The notes beneath the pieces were generated by a model that saw only the letters and a list, made by a program, of their open reading frames with translations, did no database searches and was not told where the DNA came from. This document shows, in pieces, positions 17,585-26,368 of a stretch of DNA of 64,000 nt. The translations under genes were made by a program, and so were the position numbers. Source of the stretch: Fidelibacterota bacterium (GTDB lineage: Bacteria; Marinisomatota; Marinisomatia; Marinisomatales; UBA1611); NCBI GenBank assembly GCA_002718285.1, contig PBAR01000007.1:13808-77807 (forward strand), in the 5' to 3' direction. Position 1 is the stretch's first letter. Every line of letters begins with the position of its first letter.

Positions 17585-18490
17585 CTAATGTTTTAGATTT
17601 TTAATAAAATTAATTAATCCTTTAAAAATATTGACTATAAATGAGGTTGGTGAAATTAATAAAGCATTAAAAATATCTATCAAAATTTTTTTATTCAGGG
17701 TGAATTTTCTGAGATGATATCTTGAACGTAATAGGTGAAATAGTACTAATTTCGATCGAATAATTCTTTTATCTTTCTTTGAATAATGATTATTTTTTAG
17801 TCGTCTATTAAATATCTCAATCCCTTCATCTATTGCTATTAAGGTTTTTGTTTCTTGTCGAGCATGTATTCTAAAGCCTAATAATGGCTCTTGGATATTC
17901 ATAACAAGCCTAGATGGGGTTAATAATCGCTCATACAAATCAATATCAGCTGAGACACGGAATTTTTCATTATATCCTCCAGCTGCTAATAAATCTTTTA
18001 GTTTAATTAAAATAGAACCATGAACAATAGAAGGATTTCGCAACATAGATTTCTTTATATCGATATCATTTTCAGGATTTTTTATTATATTTTCGATAAT
18101 ATTGGGATCATCTTTAAATACCCAACAATTGGTTCCTATGCAACATACTAATGGATTAATCTCTGATGCCTTAATTTGTTTCTCTAAACGAGTAGGATCA
18201 GAATAATCATCAGCATCCATTCGGGCAATCCATGTAGTAGATATTTGATCTATCCCAACATTGAGTGCTGCAGTTTGACCAACATTTTTAGACAGATGGA
18301 TTAATTTTATTCTAGGATCACCATACGACTTAATAATTTCACATGTATTATCTGTTGACGCATCATCAACAATTAAAAAATCAAAATTTTCATATGTTTG
18401 GTTTAATATACTCTCAACAGAGGCTTCTATATAGGGCCAACCATTTCTCACTGCCATTAGAACTGTAACCAATGGTTTAATACTTACCAT
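17585..18490 (-). CDS. GT2-family glycosyltransferase
   Basis: The 301-residue GT-A transferase has VTVLMAVRNGWPYIEASVES, DFLIVDDASTDNT and the DxD motif ARMDADDYSDPTRLEKQ. The C-terminal region is basic with a hydrophobic stretch that may associate with the membrane. It would build the repeat unit; the donor is unknown. It lies between a decayed methyltransferase-like gene upstream and a GT4 gene 6 bases downstream. Confidence 0.9.
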   Translation of the reverse strand: MVSIKPLVTVLMAVRNGWPYIEASVESILNQTYENFDFLIVDDASTDNTCEIIKSYGDPRIKLIHLSKNVGQTAALNVGIDQISTTWIARMDADDYSDPTRLEKQIKASEINPLVCCIGTNCWVFKDDPNIIENIIKNPENDIDIKKSMLRNPSIVHGSILIKLKDLLAAGGYNEKFRVSADIDLYERLLTPSRLVMNIQEPLLGFRIHARQETKTLIAIDEGIEIFNRRLKNNHYSKKDKRIIRSKLVLFHLLRSRYHLRKFTLNKKILIDIFNALLISPTSFIVNIFKGLINFIKNLKH

Positions 18491-18494
18491 CTAT

Positions 18495-18894
18495 CTAACC
18501 CATATAATTTTTTTCAAGTATATTTCCCCCGTGATAACTGATTTGTTCACCGTCAATACCTAAAATTAATTTTCCGATATACCATAAATATTATCTAGCG
18601 ATTTTGAAAGAAACCAACTAGTTGGACAAGAATATCCACAATTTTATTTTCCCCATCTATATTTACAGATACAATAAAAGAATCAGGAAATATTTAATTA
18701 AATACATAAGAAGAAAATCGTGTTCTTCCTCCATCTAGTATTTTTATCGGATTTGCTTATAATCCAATATTTTTTGAATATTTACTCAGAAATATGAATC
18801 TATCTTTGACACCAATAGAGTCATTGATTAAATATTCAAAATCATACAAGTCTTGCCAACTAATAGTAGAAGATATACCAATATTATTAGCCAT
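18495..18894 (-). pseudogene. Decayed SAM-methyltransferase-like gene
   Basis: Reading from the ATG at 18894, the frame gives protein-like sequence (WQDLYDFEYLINDSIGVKDR), then an in-frame TAA. It continues in the same frame as ILDGGRTRFSSYVFN, close to the glycine-rich SAM motif of class I methyltransferases. After another TAA comes SFIVSVNIDGENKIVDIL. After a further stop and a frameshift, the end reads ILGIDGEQISYHGGNILEKN and stops at 18495. Three in-frame stops plus a frame change show decay. This accounts for most of the 470-base stretch between the GT2 gene and the GlmU-like gene. The family call is from the motif remnant and is tentative. Confidence 0.6.
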
Positions 18895-18961
18895 TTATTT
18901 TATCTTTACTTATTAATTTATTAAAATATAAAAATTATATAACAACAACAAAAAACTTGAA

Positions 18962-20173
18962 TCATCTATTATCAAAATTTTTCTTTAAAATAAATAATTG
19001 TACTTCAGAAATAGATGATCCTTTCCCTTTATAATATTCTTTAAGTGTTTTAACAAATTTTTCCCAATCATACTTTGTTTTTTCATCATTAACAAACCAG
19101 GTAAAAGGAGAGATATATTTGGGTAAAGAAGTATTCTTTGGAGAAATATTACAGCCTACTTCAATAACTGTACCAGTGCTTAAAGATGTACCGATAGCAA
19201 TTTTAGTATAATCCCCTATAAAGCATCCAATTTTATTCTTTTTTGTATTTAATAATTCACCTTTAATCATTACCGTAATATTACTATAATTATTTTTAAT
19301 ATTGCTGCAAGTTGCTCCAGCTCCAATATTAACCCACTCACCTATATATGAATTTCCAATATATCCATAATGTATTTTATTTGTATTTCCTTGAATAATA
19401 GATTGTGATATCTCTCCTCCAATTTTTGAAAATGGTCCAATGGAAGTTCCACTTTTTAATTGTGTATTTGGTCTTATAATTGAACCCTTACCTATAAATA
19501 GAGGGCCTTCTAATTGACAAAATGAATTTATTTTTACATTCTCTTCAATAATAATTTCACCATTACTTGCATCAAGCACAGTATAAGGATTAATTATTGA
19601 ATTTTCACCAATAAAAACTTTATCTTGATCAATAAGTGTTACCATATTTGTGTGTTGGAGATTATTACCTTTATTATATTGCTTACTATCAATCATAATT
19701 TGTCTTGGATTATACTCAACAGCATCCCATAAATAGTTAATTACAGGACTAGATAATCCATTATTAAGTTCAGAGATTAACCCAAATTTATTTTTCAAAG
19801 GGCCTCCACTATCAACCCATTTTTGACCTTTTTCCCTGCCTAGATTCATTCCAATTATTTTATCAGCATTTACATAAACCTGATACCCATTATTGATTAT
19901 ATAATTCAAATCATCTTTTTCCCAAAGGACATTACCTAAAAGCCACACTCCATCATTAACCGATATGGGATTAACATTATTTTCAGGATAATTTTGTTTC
20001 ACCATATCAACGAATTCATTTCTAACAAAAAATGAGAATTCTGCATCAGGAAAAAAAAGTTTTATGCGTTCTAAGCCAGTAAATATACCGCAATAAACCT
20101 CAAAAGCAGGCCGTGTGGCTGAAATTGGTGATAAGTTTATTGCGTCCTGATCTTCAAAGATATAGATATTCAT
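18962..20173 (-). CDS. Bifunctional UDP-GlcNAc pyrophosphorylase / glucosamine-1-phosphate acetyltransferase, alternative GlmU
   Basis: The 403-residue protein starts with IYIFEDQDAINLSPISATRPAFEV and a GIFTGLERI segment. This is the PLT-TRP-elR-GI pattern of the alternative GlmU family, best known from Bacteroidota. From about residue 185 to 370 it has a left-handed beta-helix with hexapeptide turns (IGENSIINPYTVLDAS, IGKGSIIRPNTQLKSG, GEWVNIGAGATCSNIKNN). It would acetylate GlcN-1-phosphate and uridylylate it to UDP-GlcNAc. With the GlmS-like and GlmM-like genes at 11119-16355 it completes the pathway inside the locus. The lysine-rich GXGTRM loop of classical GlmU is absent, as expected for this family. 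Confidence 0.78.
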   Translation of the reverse strand: MNIYIFEDQDAINLSPISATRPAFEVYCGIFTGLERIKLFFPDAEFSFFVRNEFVDMVKQNYPENNVNPISVNDGVWLLGNVLWEKDDLNYIINNGYQVYVNADKIIGMNLGREKGQKWVDSGGPLKNKFGLISELNNGLSSPVINYLWDAVEYNPRQIMIDSKQYNKGNNLQHTNMVTLIDQDKVFIGENSIINPYTVLDASNGEIIIEENVKINSFCQLEGPLFIGKGSIIRPNTQLKSGTSIGPFSKIGGEISQSIIQGNTNKIHYGYIGNSYIGEWVNIGAGATCSNIKNNYSNITVMIKGELLNTKKNKIGCFIGDYTKIAIGTSLSTGTVIEVGCNISPKNTSLPKYISPFTWFVNDEKTKYDWEKFVKTLKEYYKGKGSSISEVQLFILKKNFDNR

Positions 20174-20245
20174 TATTCGAAAGAAATTCTATTGCTAGTT
20201 TTATATTTTGGATATAGAGTCATTAATTGAACCAATTATAAAAAG

Positions 20246-20485
20246 TTATACTCTAAAAAAGTTATCCAAGAACTGAACTGGATCAATTTTACTATGGCGC
20301 TGTTCAAGATATATGTGTTCCGAATTGTTAATAATATATCCAATGATTCCCTTGCACGGTGATATTGACTTTCTAATCTCAATTGAAGCAGGCTTCCCAC
20401 CTAAAAAGTTTCCTGGGAAACAAAAGGATGTTATTAATATCCACATTGCAAGAAACAAAAACTTTTTTTCTGAAAAAAGCTTCAT
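20246..20485 (-). CDS. Small exported or membrane-anchored protein of unknown function
   Basis: The 79-residue protein has a hydrophobic N-terminus (KKFLFLAMWILITSFCF, residues 7-23) that could be a signal peptide or single membrane anchor. A short polar domain follows with two Cys in all. Its start lies 3 bases after the stop of the Wzy-like gene, which supports real translation, and the opposite strand only carries an overlapping shadow frame. I do not recognise a family. It may assist the polymerase or be the remnant of a longer membrane protein. Confidence 0.5.
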   Translation of the reverse strand: MKLFSEKKFLFLAMWILITSFCFPGNFLGGKPASIEIRKSISPCKGIIGYIINNSEHIYLEQRHSKIDPVQFLDNFFRV

Positions 20486-20488
20486 TGT

Positions 20489-21844
20489 TCATCCTAGATC
20501 GTTAGGAAAATTTACATTTTTAGCTGTACTTATTAAATATTTTTGACGCTGTAACTGGGCTCTACTACAATTTTTTGCCCATGCTAATACTAAAGCAAAC
20601 CATATCCAATAAAAATAAAATTCATCTGGAGCGGCATTCATATATATAACAAAAGCAATAAGACCGGCAAATAGTAAAGCGCCAATTTCTTTATCTTTAC
20701 CGTTAAATTTTATTTCGTTTAATAGCATTTTTCGAGAAATAATGATAATTGTAATAATCAATCCCACATAAGGAATAAATACTGCCAAACCGTTAGAAGC
20801 AAGTACTTCAATATAACGGTTGTGCTCATTAACAATCATCATTTCGTTAAAACCTACACCAAAAAGGGGACTTTCAGAGAAGGCCGAAATACTCTTTCTT
20901 ATTACTTCTATGTGAGGGTCATTGGTATAGGGTGAATTGTAAATATTATATTTAAATGCAGTATTTGTTATAAATTTTGATGCAGAAAATATTTTCGCAG
21001 AAGCCATAGGCCCCAATATTCGAAGCAACACACTAATATTTAACCAAATTGTACCAATAAATACCATAATTATTGTTATATAAGTAAAATACTTCTTTTG
21101 ACTAAAGTACCACAGAAATATAAAAAGTCCAATTATTAAAGAAATAAATGCTGCCCTAGACATCGTTGCAAAAGCAGCATATGAAATAAATATAGTTGAC
21201 GCATAGTAAAAATATTTTATAAAGCCTGTGTTTTTCAAAGCCATATAAAGCCCAGTCAAAATCAAAGGGGGTAGCATGCCAGCATATGTACTTACTCCTA
21301 ACCCTGGCATACCATGTCTAAAAATACTACCAAGAGTGCTTTCAAAAACCATTGTATCAACAAAGCCCCCTCCGACAAAGTACAAATATTCTACATAGAA
21401 TGTTATTATTAATCCACCCACAAAAAGTAGTTGTAAAACTTTTTTTATATATTCGTTATCATAAAATGTTGTGACTATAATTCCAAATAATATCACTGGT
21501 ATAAAAATGACTAGTGAATATTTTCCCAAATAATGCATACCTTCACCATGAGAAACCAAAGATATGAAACCAAAAATAAAATAGAATAGACAAAATATCT
21601 TTACGCTATAAATACTATCTTTTCTAATAAAAATAGATCGATTCTTAATGACTGTTCGCATTGCAAGAAGCGATAACAAAAAAACTGTTGGGAACCAAAT
21701 TTTTATTATGTTACCACCAAGCAATTTCACAAACCAATGATGGTGAAAGATATTAAAATAATTAATTATAATTACTACAGCAACTGAAGTATTTATAAGA
21801 TTCCATGAAGAACGGTTAGTGGTGACTGTTAGATGATTAATCAT
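20489..21844 (-). CDS. O-antigen polymerase / ligase family membrane protein (Wzy-like)
   Basis: The 451-residue protein has about 11-12 hydrophobic segments. A large periplasmic loop in the C-terminal half contains FGVGFNEMMIVNEHNRYIEV then LASNGLAVFIPYVGLI; the H-N-x-Y-(L/I) and small-residue-G pattern is typical of the Wzy_C (O-antigen ligase/polymerase) domain. Together with the Wzx flippase at 37761-39236 this indicates Wzx/Wzy-dependent assembly. Polymerase and WaaL ligase cannot be separated by sequence; polymerase is more likely inside such a locus. Confidence 0.82.
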   Translation of the reverse strand: MINHLTVTTNRSSWNLINTSVAVVIIINYFNIFHHHWFVKLLGGNIIKIWFPTVFLLSLLAMRTVIKNRSIFIRKDSIYSVKIFCLFYFIFGFISLVSHGEGMHYLGKYSLVIFIPVILFGIIVTTFYDNEYIKKVLQLLFVGGLIITFYVEYLYFVGGGFVDTMVFESTLGSIFRHGMPGLGVSTYAGMLPPLILTGLYMALKNTGFIKYFYYASTIFISYAAFATMSRAAFISLIIGLFIFLWYFSQKKYFTYITIIMVFIGTIWLNISVLLRILGPMASAKIFSASKFITNTAFKYNIYNSPYTNDPHIEVIRKSISAFSESPLFGVGFNEMMIVNEHNRYIEVLASNGLAVFIPYVGLIITIIIISRKMLLNEIKFNGKDKEIGALLFAGLIAFVIYMNAAPDEFYFYWIWFALVLAWAKNCSRAQLQRQKYLISTAKNVNFPNDLG

Positions 21845-21919
21845 AATATTTTAATATTTACTGATTTTTCAAAAGATTTTGATTAGAATTTTCTCTTTAC
21901 GGTATTAAACAAATTTTAA

Positions 21920-22301
21920 CTAAATCAATTGAGTCAAGAAATGCATTACTTTTTCCAAATCTTTTGGTGTATCAATAGAAATAGAAGAACCTGATACCTC
22001 GACCATTTTTACATCATATCCAAGTTCAAGAATACGCAAAATTTCTATATCTTCTATTAATTCTAAAGGTGTTTTCTATTCCTGTGATCCAAAGACAATT
22101 AAAACATCATGTGGATACGCATAGATGATTACTGATTCGTTCATCATCAGTAGCCACAAGTATTTTTTCATGATCTACCACCTGGGCGCATTTTCCCCAT
22201 ACTCTTTGCGGCATAGATTTCCCATGAATATTAGCAAGCGGTTTCCCAAGGAAACGGCTGGAATTATACCTGGCTGGTATTACAATTAAATAATTATTCA
22301 A
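21920..22301 (-). pseudogene. kdsB-like cytidylyltransferase remnant with internal deletion
   Basis: The first 57 codons from a TTG at 22301 read [19 protein letters not shown]...[10 protein letters not shown], the N-terminus of CMP-Kdo synthetase. In a different frame downstream comes KTPLELIEDIEILRILELG, then VSGSSISIDTPKDLEKV, the KdsB C-terminus, ending at 21920. The middle of about 130 residues, including the QGDEP region, is missing. The remnant starts directly after the stop of the aldolase gene (22302), so an intact kdsB was once the next gene of this operon. The intact homologue is at 25586-26368. Confidence 0.85.
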
Positions 22302-23921
22302 CTAGACTATGTGTGGTGAAAAAATTGAATTTTGATTAATGTGGTATGTTGTAGGTGTTAGAGCAGTTATAATCATACTTTTATAAAGTGTTGTATATTT
22401 TAAAAAAACATCATTCATTTCATCCTGTCGAGGATCATCAGCAGTGTAACCATCAAAACCAACCAAACTAATTTTCAATGCACCAGCTTGGGTAACTATT
22501 GAAAGGGCATAAGCAGCTGCTAAGGTCCACTGTAGCTGACAACCTTTTGGACCAATGATAAACTTACCTTCTTTAAGAGTAAGTCCATAATCCAAGATTT
22601 CCAATCCCTTAATTCGATCCTTAATGATGTTACCAAGCCTAGCTTCAGGTAAAATGATCGGATGCTTAAGACTATGATATTGTTGGGAATCAAAAAAAGC
22701 CCGGGTCTCATTGGAAACAATAGTGGCTTTTGCCATGGAATTTGGTAAATATCGATTAATATTCAGGAAAAGTACGACTGGATCGTTTTCCCCAATATAC
22801 TGTAAAATTCCTTCTCTGTATTTATTTACCGATGGTCCTGCACCTACTATAATTACTTCTTTACCATCCAGCCATCCAGTGGCATCCCATTTACCTAAAA
22901 TATTTGTTTGGTTTCCATAAATCGCGTTCCGCATCGCCTCTGTGCTGTAGGAAATTGATTTTTGATCAGCAAGAAATTCAAGCGCACTCATTACCTGTTG
23001 ATTATCATATCTTTTGTCCGTAAGTAGAGACTGAACAAAGTTAGGATGAATTCCATGATTGGCAGCAAAATGGTAATAGAGATTTGAACCACAGTTATTT
23101 TCGTTTTTCAAGACTGTAAAATCATCAACGGCAGGTTGCATCATATTTGCATTACCTTCGTGACATCCCAGTTCTGATAACTCTAGAATCAAACTTTCCG
23201 TTGAAACATTACCTGCACCACGACCTATACCAGAGACAGTACTATCGCACCAGGTCACACCATTTTCCACTGCAGTAATTGAATTAATCAGTGCTAGGTT
23301 TTTATTATTATGAGTATGGATACCCATATTGCCTTCCCATCCTCCACTTAAAGCCCGACAAATATTTTGTACATCAAGAGGTATCATACTACCAAATGAA
23401 TCTGCAAAATAGAGTACATCAATAGTTTTCCATGAAGCGATATTTTTTGCTGTATCAGTGAAATCTTTCTCACTCTTTCCACTGACTTGCATCATATTCA
23501 AACCAACCAAATAACCCATATCTTTGAGTTTTTTAACAACCGATTCCACTTTCAAAACATCATTGAAATTAATGGCAACTCGAACTAAAGTTATCGCGGA
23601 ATTTCCCTTAGCTTGAAATAATTTTTTTACAAGTGTCTGTGGATTCTCTGAATTACCAATAAATTCCTTACCATTTATCATAACACCATAAATAGGTCCT
23701 TTTGGTAAATCCAATTGATTAATGAATTCATCAGTCGTATAGAAGTAGGGTCCCAAAAACCTATCTTTTGGAAACGAACGAAACCCAAGTTCCACCACAT
23801 CCACAGATGCCGCATCCACAGCAGTTAAATAATATTGAACAATATTTTGGTTGAAATCCCAACTATTGTAATAACCTCCATCTCGGAGGGTACAGTCAAG
23901 TATCTTTATATTTTTTTTCAT
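22302..23921 (-). CDS. HMGL-like (DmpG/HOA-type) aldolase fused to a C-terminal Rossmann-like domain
   Basis: The protein has 539 residues. Residues 1-320 form an HMGL-family TIM barrel: ILDCTLRDGGYYNSW with the metal-binding Asp, MGIHTHNNKNLAL with the HxH metal ligands, and SGIGRGAGNVSTE. Residues about 345-539 (KEVIIVGAGPSVNKYREGI, FDGYTADDPRQDEM) look like a separate nucleotide-binding domain that recalls MAF/DUF115-type proteins. An aldolase of this class would join or split a pyruvate-like unit, which fits ulosonic-acid chemistry. The gene is immediately followed by a decayed kdsB, and an intact KdsB-like and a GmhA-like gene are upstream. The exact reaction is unknown. Confidence 0.75.
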   Translation of the reverse strand: MKKNIKILDCTLRDGGYYNSWDFNQNIVQYYLTAVDAASVDVVELGFRSFPKDRFLGPYFYTTDEFINQLDLPKGPIYGVMINGKEFIGNSENPQTLVKKLFQAKGNSAITLVRVAINFNDVLKVESVVKKLKDMGYLVGLNMMQVSGKSEKDFTDTAKNIASWKTIDVLYFADSFGSMIPLDVQNICRALSGGWEGNMGIHTHNNKNLALINSITAVENGVTWCDSTVSGIGRGAGNVSTESLILELSELGCHEGNANMMQPAVDDFTVLKNENNCGSNLYYHFAANHGIHPNFVQSLLTDKRYDNQQVMSALEFLADQKSISYSTEAMRNAIYGNQTNILGKWDATGWLDGKEVIIVGAGPSVNKYREGILQYIGENDPVVLFLNINRYLPNSMAKATIVSNETRAFFDSQQYHSLKHPIILPEARLGNIIKDRIKGLEILDYGLTLKEGKFIIGPKGCQLQWTLAAAYALSIVTQAGALKISLVGFDGYTADDPRQDEMNDVFLKYTTLYKSMIITALTPTTYHINQNSIFSPHIV

Positions 23922-24135
23922 TTTTTACTTTAGTAATAAAATAAACCATAAAAATTTATAAATACTTTAAAGAAATACTTCCATATCATTTTCACAATGA
24001 TTAGTAAAATATTGGTTTAATATAATATGACTTAATGCATTAAAAACGTTCCTTTCATTTCTTATTTATTTTAATAATGTTATCCGACTGGGCTTTTCTT
24101 ATTTAATCTAACTTGTTAATAATTTGCAATTTTAT

Positions 24136-24883
24136 ATGAATAATAAAAAATTGAAAGTTTTGATTACTCGTTATAGCAGAAGAAAAGGGAGAGGGATTGC
24201 CAAGAGTAAAACGGCAAAGTTGCTAAACCTGAACATTAGATACATACAAGCTGATTTAGCTACTCTTTTTGGGATATCCAAAATAAAAAAGTTAATTGAA
24301 TCCAATAATCCTCCCATATCAATATATTGTTTAGGAATTGAAAAAAAATAGCGCTTTTACTGATATAACAAGAAAAAATTATGATCTTGTGATGAATGCC
24401 AATATCACCTGCCATGTAGAACTTTCGAAGGATGCCTTCCTTGCATGGTAAAAAATATATGGGTGTTGTATTATTTTTATCACAAGTATATGGGATAATA
24501 TGGGAGCTTCACAACATGCAGTTTATACAATGAGCAAATTTGCTCTACATGGTATTACATCGAGTCTAACTGACGAATATGGAAAAGATAGTATTAAAAT
24601 AAATTATGTAGCTCCTGGTTTTGTATATATAGATGAGACATCTAATCCAGGATGAGGTTTAGATAGAAATGAATTTTTATCAAGCAAAGTGCCAACTCAA
24701 AGATTATGCAATCCAGAAGAAATAGGTAAAACTGTTAAATGGTTAATCTAGCAAGAAAGTGACTATATATCAGGAAAATTAATATTTATAGATGGCGGTT
24801 TTCAAAATAGCGGATCAAGAGGAAAAAAAATTTCTCAATTGTCCCATTCTGCAATGAATATAATCAATTTCCAAATTGGCTGA
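24136..24883 (+). pseudogene. Decayed SDR (FabG-like) gene on the plus strand
   Basis: The plus strand reads LKVLITRYSRRKGRGIAKSK near 24142, resembling the SDR nucleotide loop. After a frameshift in an A run near 24340 comes FTDITRKNYDLVMNANITCHVEL. After further stops it reads HAVYTMSKFALHGITSSLTD, INYVAPGFVYIDE, PTQRLCNPEEIGKTV and YISGKLIFIDGGF. These match the YxxxK helix, the N-x-V-x-PG region and the C-terminal DGGF of classical SDRs in the right order. At least three stops and a frameshift rule out function. It is the only coding remnant on the plus strand and fills the otherwise empty 970 bases between 23922 and 24893. Confidence 0.8.
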
Positions 24884-24893
24884 CCAGATAATA

Positions 24894-25508
24894 TCACTTT
24901 TTTAACTTACCTTGAAACCAATGTGCTAAAAGATGGTTGATCATAAGATGTAAATCTTCGACTGGACCATATTCCCCAGCTAAGGTAGGCACTAGTATAG
25001 AAATATCACAAATTTTTCTTAATTCACCTCCATCAAATCCAAGCATGCCCATAACTTTTCCTCCTTGAGATTTTACCCACTCTGCCGCTAAAATAACATT
25101 TTTCGAATTACCGCTCGCTGAAATAACAACGAGTTTATCTCCTTGCGTGTAATGAATTTTTAATTGATTAACAAATATATTTTCATAACCAACATCATTA
25201 GCTATGGCAGTAATAACTGAGTTATTATCTGTTAGAGAAAATATTTTAAACGGTTTATCAGTACCGGTTTTTTTAATGATATCAAAACCAATATCGTTGG
25301 CCATAGTTGTAGCTGTGGCGGCTGAGCCTCCATTGCCTGTAATAAAGATAGTATTATTTTTTGATCTAGCATGGATAAATTCTTCTGCAAATTTATCCAA
25401 TTCATCTTTATCTATTTTTTTTTGAATTTTAGTTAGATAATTAAAATATTTAACTGCAAAGTCAGAGAAATTTTTTGATTTATTGAAAGAAGTATTTATG
25501 TTATTCAT
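24894..25508 (-). CDS. gmhA: SIS-domain phosphoheptose isomerase (GmhA-like)
   Basis: The 204-residue single SIS-domain protein has TIFITGNGGSAATATTMAND (about 53-72), ISASGNSKNVILAAEW and a C-terminal GPVEDLHLMINHLLAHW. These fit sedoheptulose-7-phosphate isomerase, the first step of ADP- or GDP-heptose synthesis. It lacks CBS domains, so it is not KdsD. With hddA and hddC at 5416-7099 it would supply D-glycero-D-manno-heptose; a GmhB-type phosphatase is not obvious but HAD proteins are present at 57587 and 63413. The 77-base gap upstream is plain AT-rich sequence. Confidence 0.82.
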   Translation of the reverse strand: MNNINTSFNKSKNFSDFAVKYFNYLTKIQKKIDKDELDKFAEEFIHARSKNNTIFITGNGGSAATATTMANDIGFDIIKKTGTDKPFKIFSLTDNNSVITAIANDVGYENIFVNQLKIHYTQGDKLVVISASGNSKNVILAAEWVKSQGGKVMGMLGFDGGELRKICDISILVPTLAGEYGPVEDLHLMINHLLAHWFQGKLKK

Positions 25509-25585
25509 AATTTTTTCACTTTTAATTTGATTATTTTATAATATTAAAATACTATTGTTTTTACAAAAGATTATTATAACTATTT

Positions 25586-26368
25586 CTAGTTTATAATTTT
25601 TTTTAGTAAAGCTGCTTGCTGGTTATCCTTCTTGAGAGTTTCAATTATAACTCTAATATCATCTGGCTCATTTACTGATGGTGTACTTTGATCAAAAGGA
25701 ATTGATCGAAAGTTGTATCTATTTTCAATAATTCTCATTTGTTCAATAAACTCAACTTTTTCAATAGTTGTTGGCTTAAGATTTGCAAGTTTTATTAGTA
25801 CTGATTTGCGAAAAGCTATAATTCCGAGAATTTTTCTTATATATGACTTTTGCTGATTGATATCACCATAACTAGGAGACTTTCTAAAACAATAAAGGAT
25901 ATCATGATGCTCTGTTACTGCACATTTAACATATGAATGCTTATTAAGTTCATGAGATTTGTTAATAGGCCCAGTAGCATTCCAAGCATCTATATCTGGG
26001 TGTCCTATTAAATGGTTTACAATCAAATCCAACTGCTTTGGCAATAATAAAGGCTCATCTCCTTGTATAATTATTGCATGTGTACAATCAATTTTTTCAA
26101 TAGCTTCAGCTACACGTGTTGTTCCAGTCAGATGTTTATCTGAAGTCATAATAACATTACCCCCATATTTGTTAACCTCATCAGCAATTTTTTTATCACA
26201 TGTGGCAACAAGAACCTTCGAAATTTTTTTGCAGAGTAATGCTCGTCTTCGCACATGTTCGATCATTGAAAGATTAAAAAAAGGATAAAGTATTTTTCTA
26301 GGGAAACGTATCGAATTAAGATGTGCTGGAATAACCGAAACTATTCGGATTTGTTTATCATCATTCAT
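25586..26368 (-). CDS. KdsB-like CMP-ulosonate cytidylyltransferase
   Basis: I place the start at the ATG at 26368 because it gives a 4-base ATGA overlap with the preceding SDR; an upstream start at 26401 lies deep inside that gene. The 260-residue product has VSVIPAHLNSIRFPRKIL (IPAR-type loop with His for Arg), KVLVATCDKKIADE, THAIIIQGDEPLL and a KdsB-like C-terminal EQMRIIEN. It would activate Kdo or a related 8-carbon 3-deoxy-ulosonic acid as the CMP-sugar. Its His-for-Arg change and divergence suggest it may use a modified Kdo. KdsA and a second aldolase are in the same operon. Confidence 0.78.
   Translation of the reverse strand: MNDDKQIRIVSVIPAHLNSIRFPRKILYPFFNLSMIEHVRRRALLCKKISKVLVATCDKKIADEVNKYGGNVIMTSDKHLTGTTRVAEAIEKIDCTHAIIIQGDEPLLLPKQLDLIVNHLIGHPDIDAWNATGPINKSHELNKHSYVKCAVTEHHDILYCFRKSPSYGDINQQKSYIRKILGIIAFRKSVLIKLANLKPTTIEKVEFIEQMRIIENRYNFRSIPFDQSTPSVNEPDDIRVIIETLKKDNQQAALLKKIIN

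Noticed and set aside
20313..20546. 77-codon plus-strand frame opposite the small membrane protein
   Set aside because: The minus-strand gene has the operon direction, a 3-base spacing and a signal-like N-terminus; the plus frame is a shadow.
22107..22301. 64-codon frame as a small intact gene
   Set aside because: It is the N-terminus of KdsB, and the matching C-terminus lies just downstream in another frame; it is part of a broken gene.
24124..24351. 75-codon plus-strand frame as an independent small gene
   Set aside because: Its sequence continues, after frameshifts and stops, as the rest of an SDR up to 24883, so it is the start of a pseudogene.
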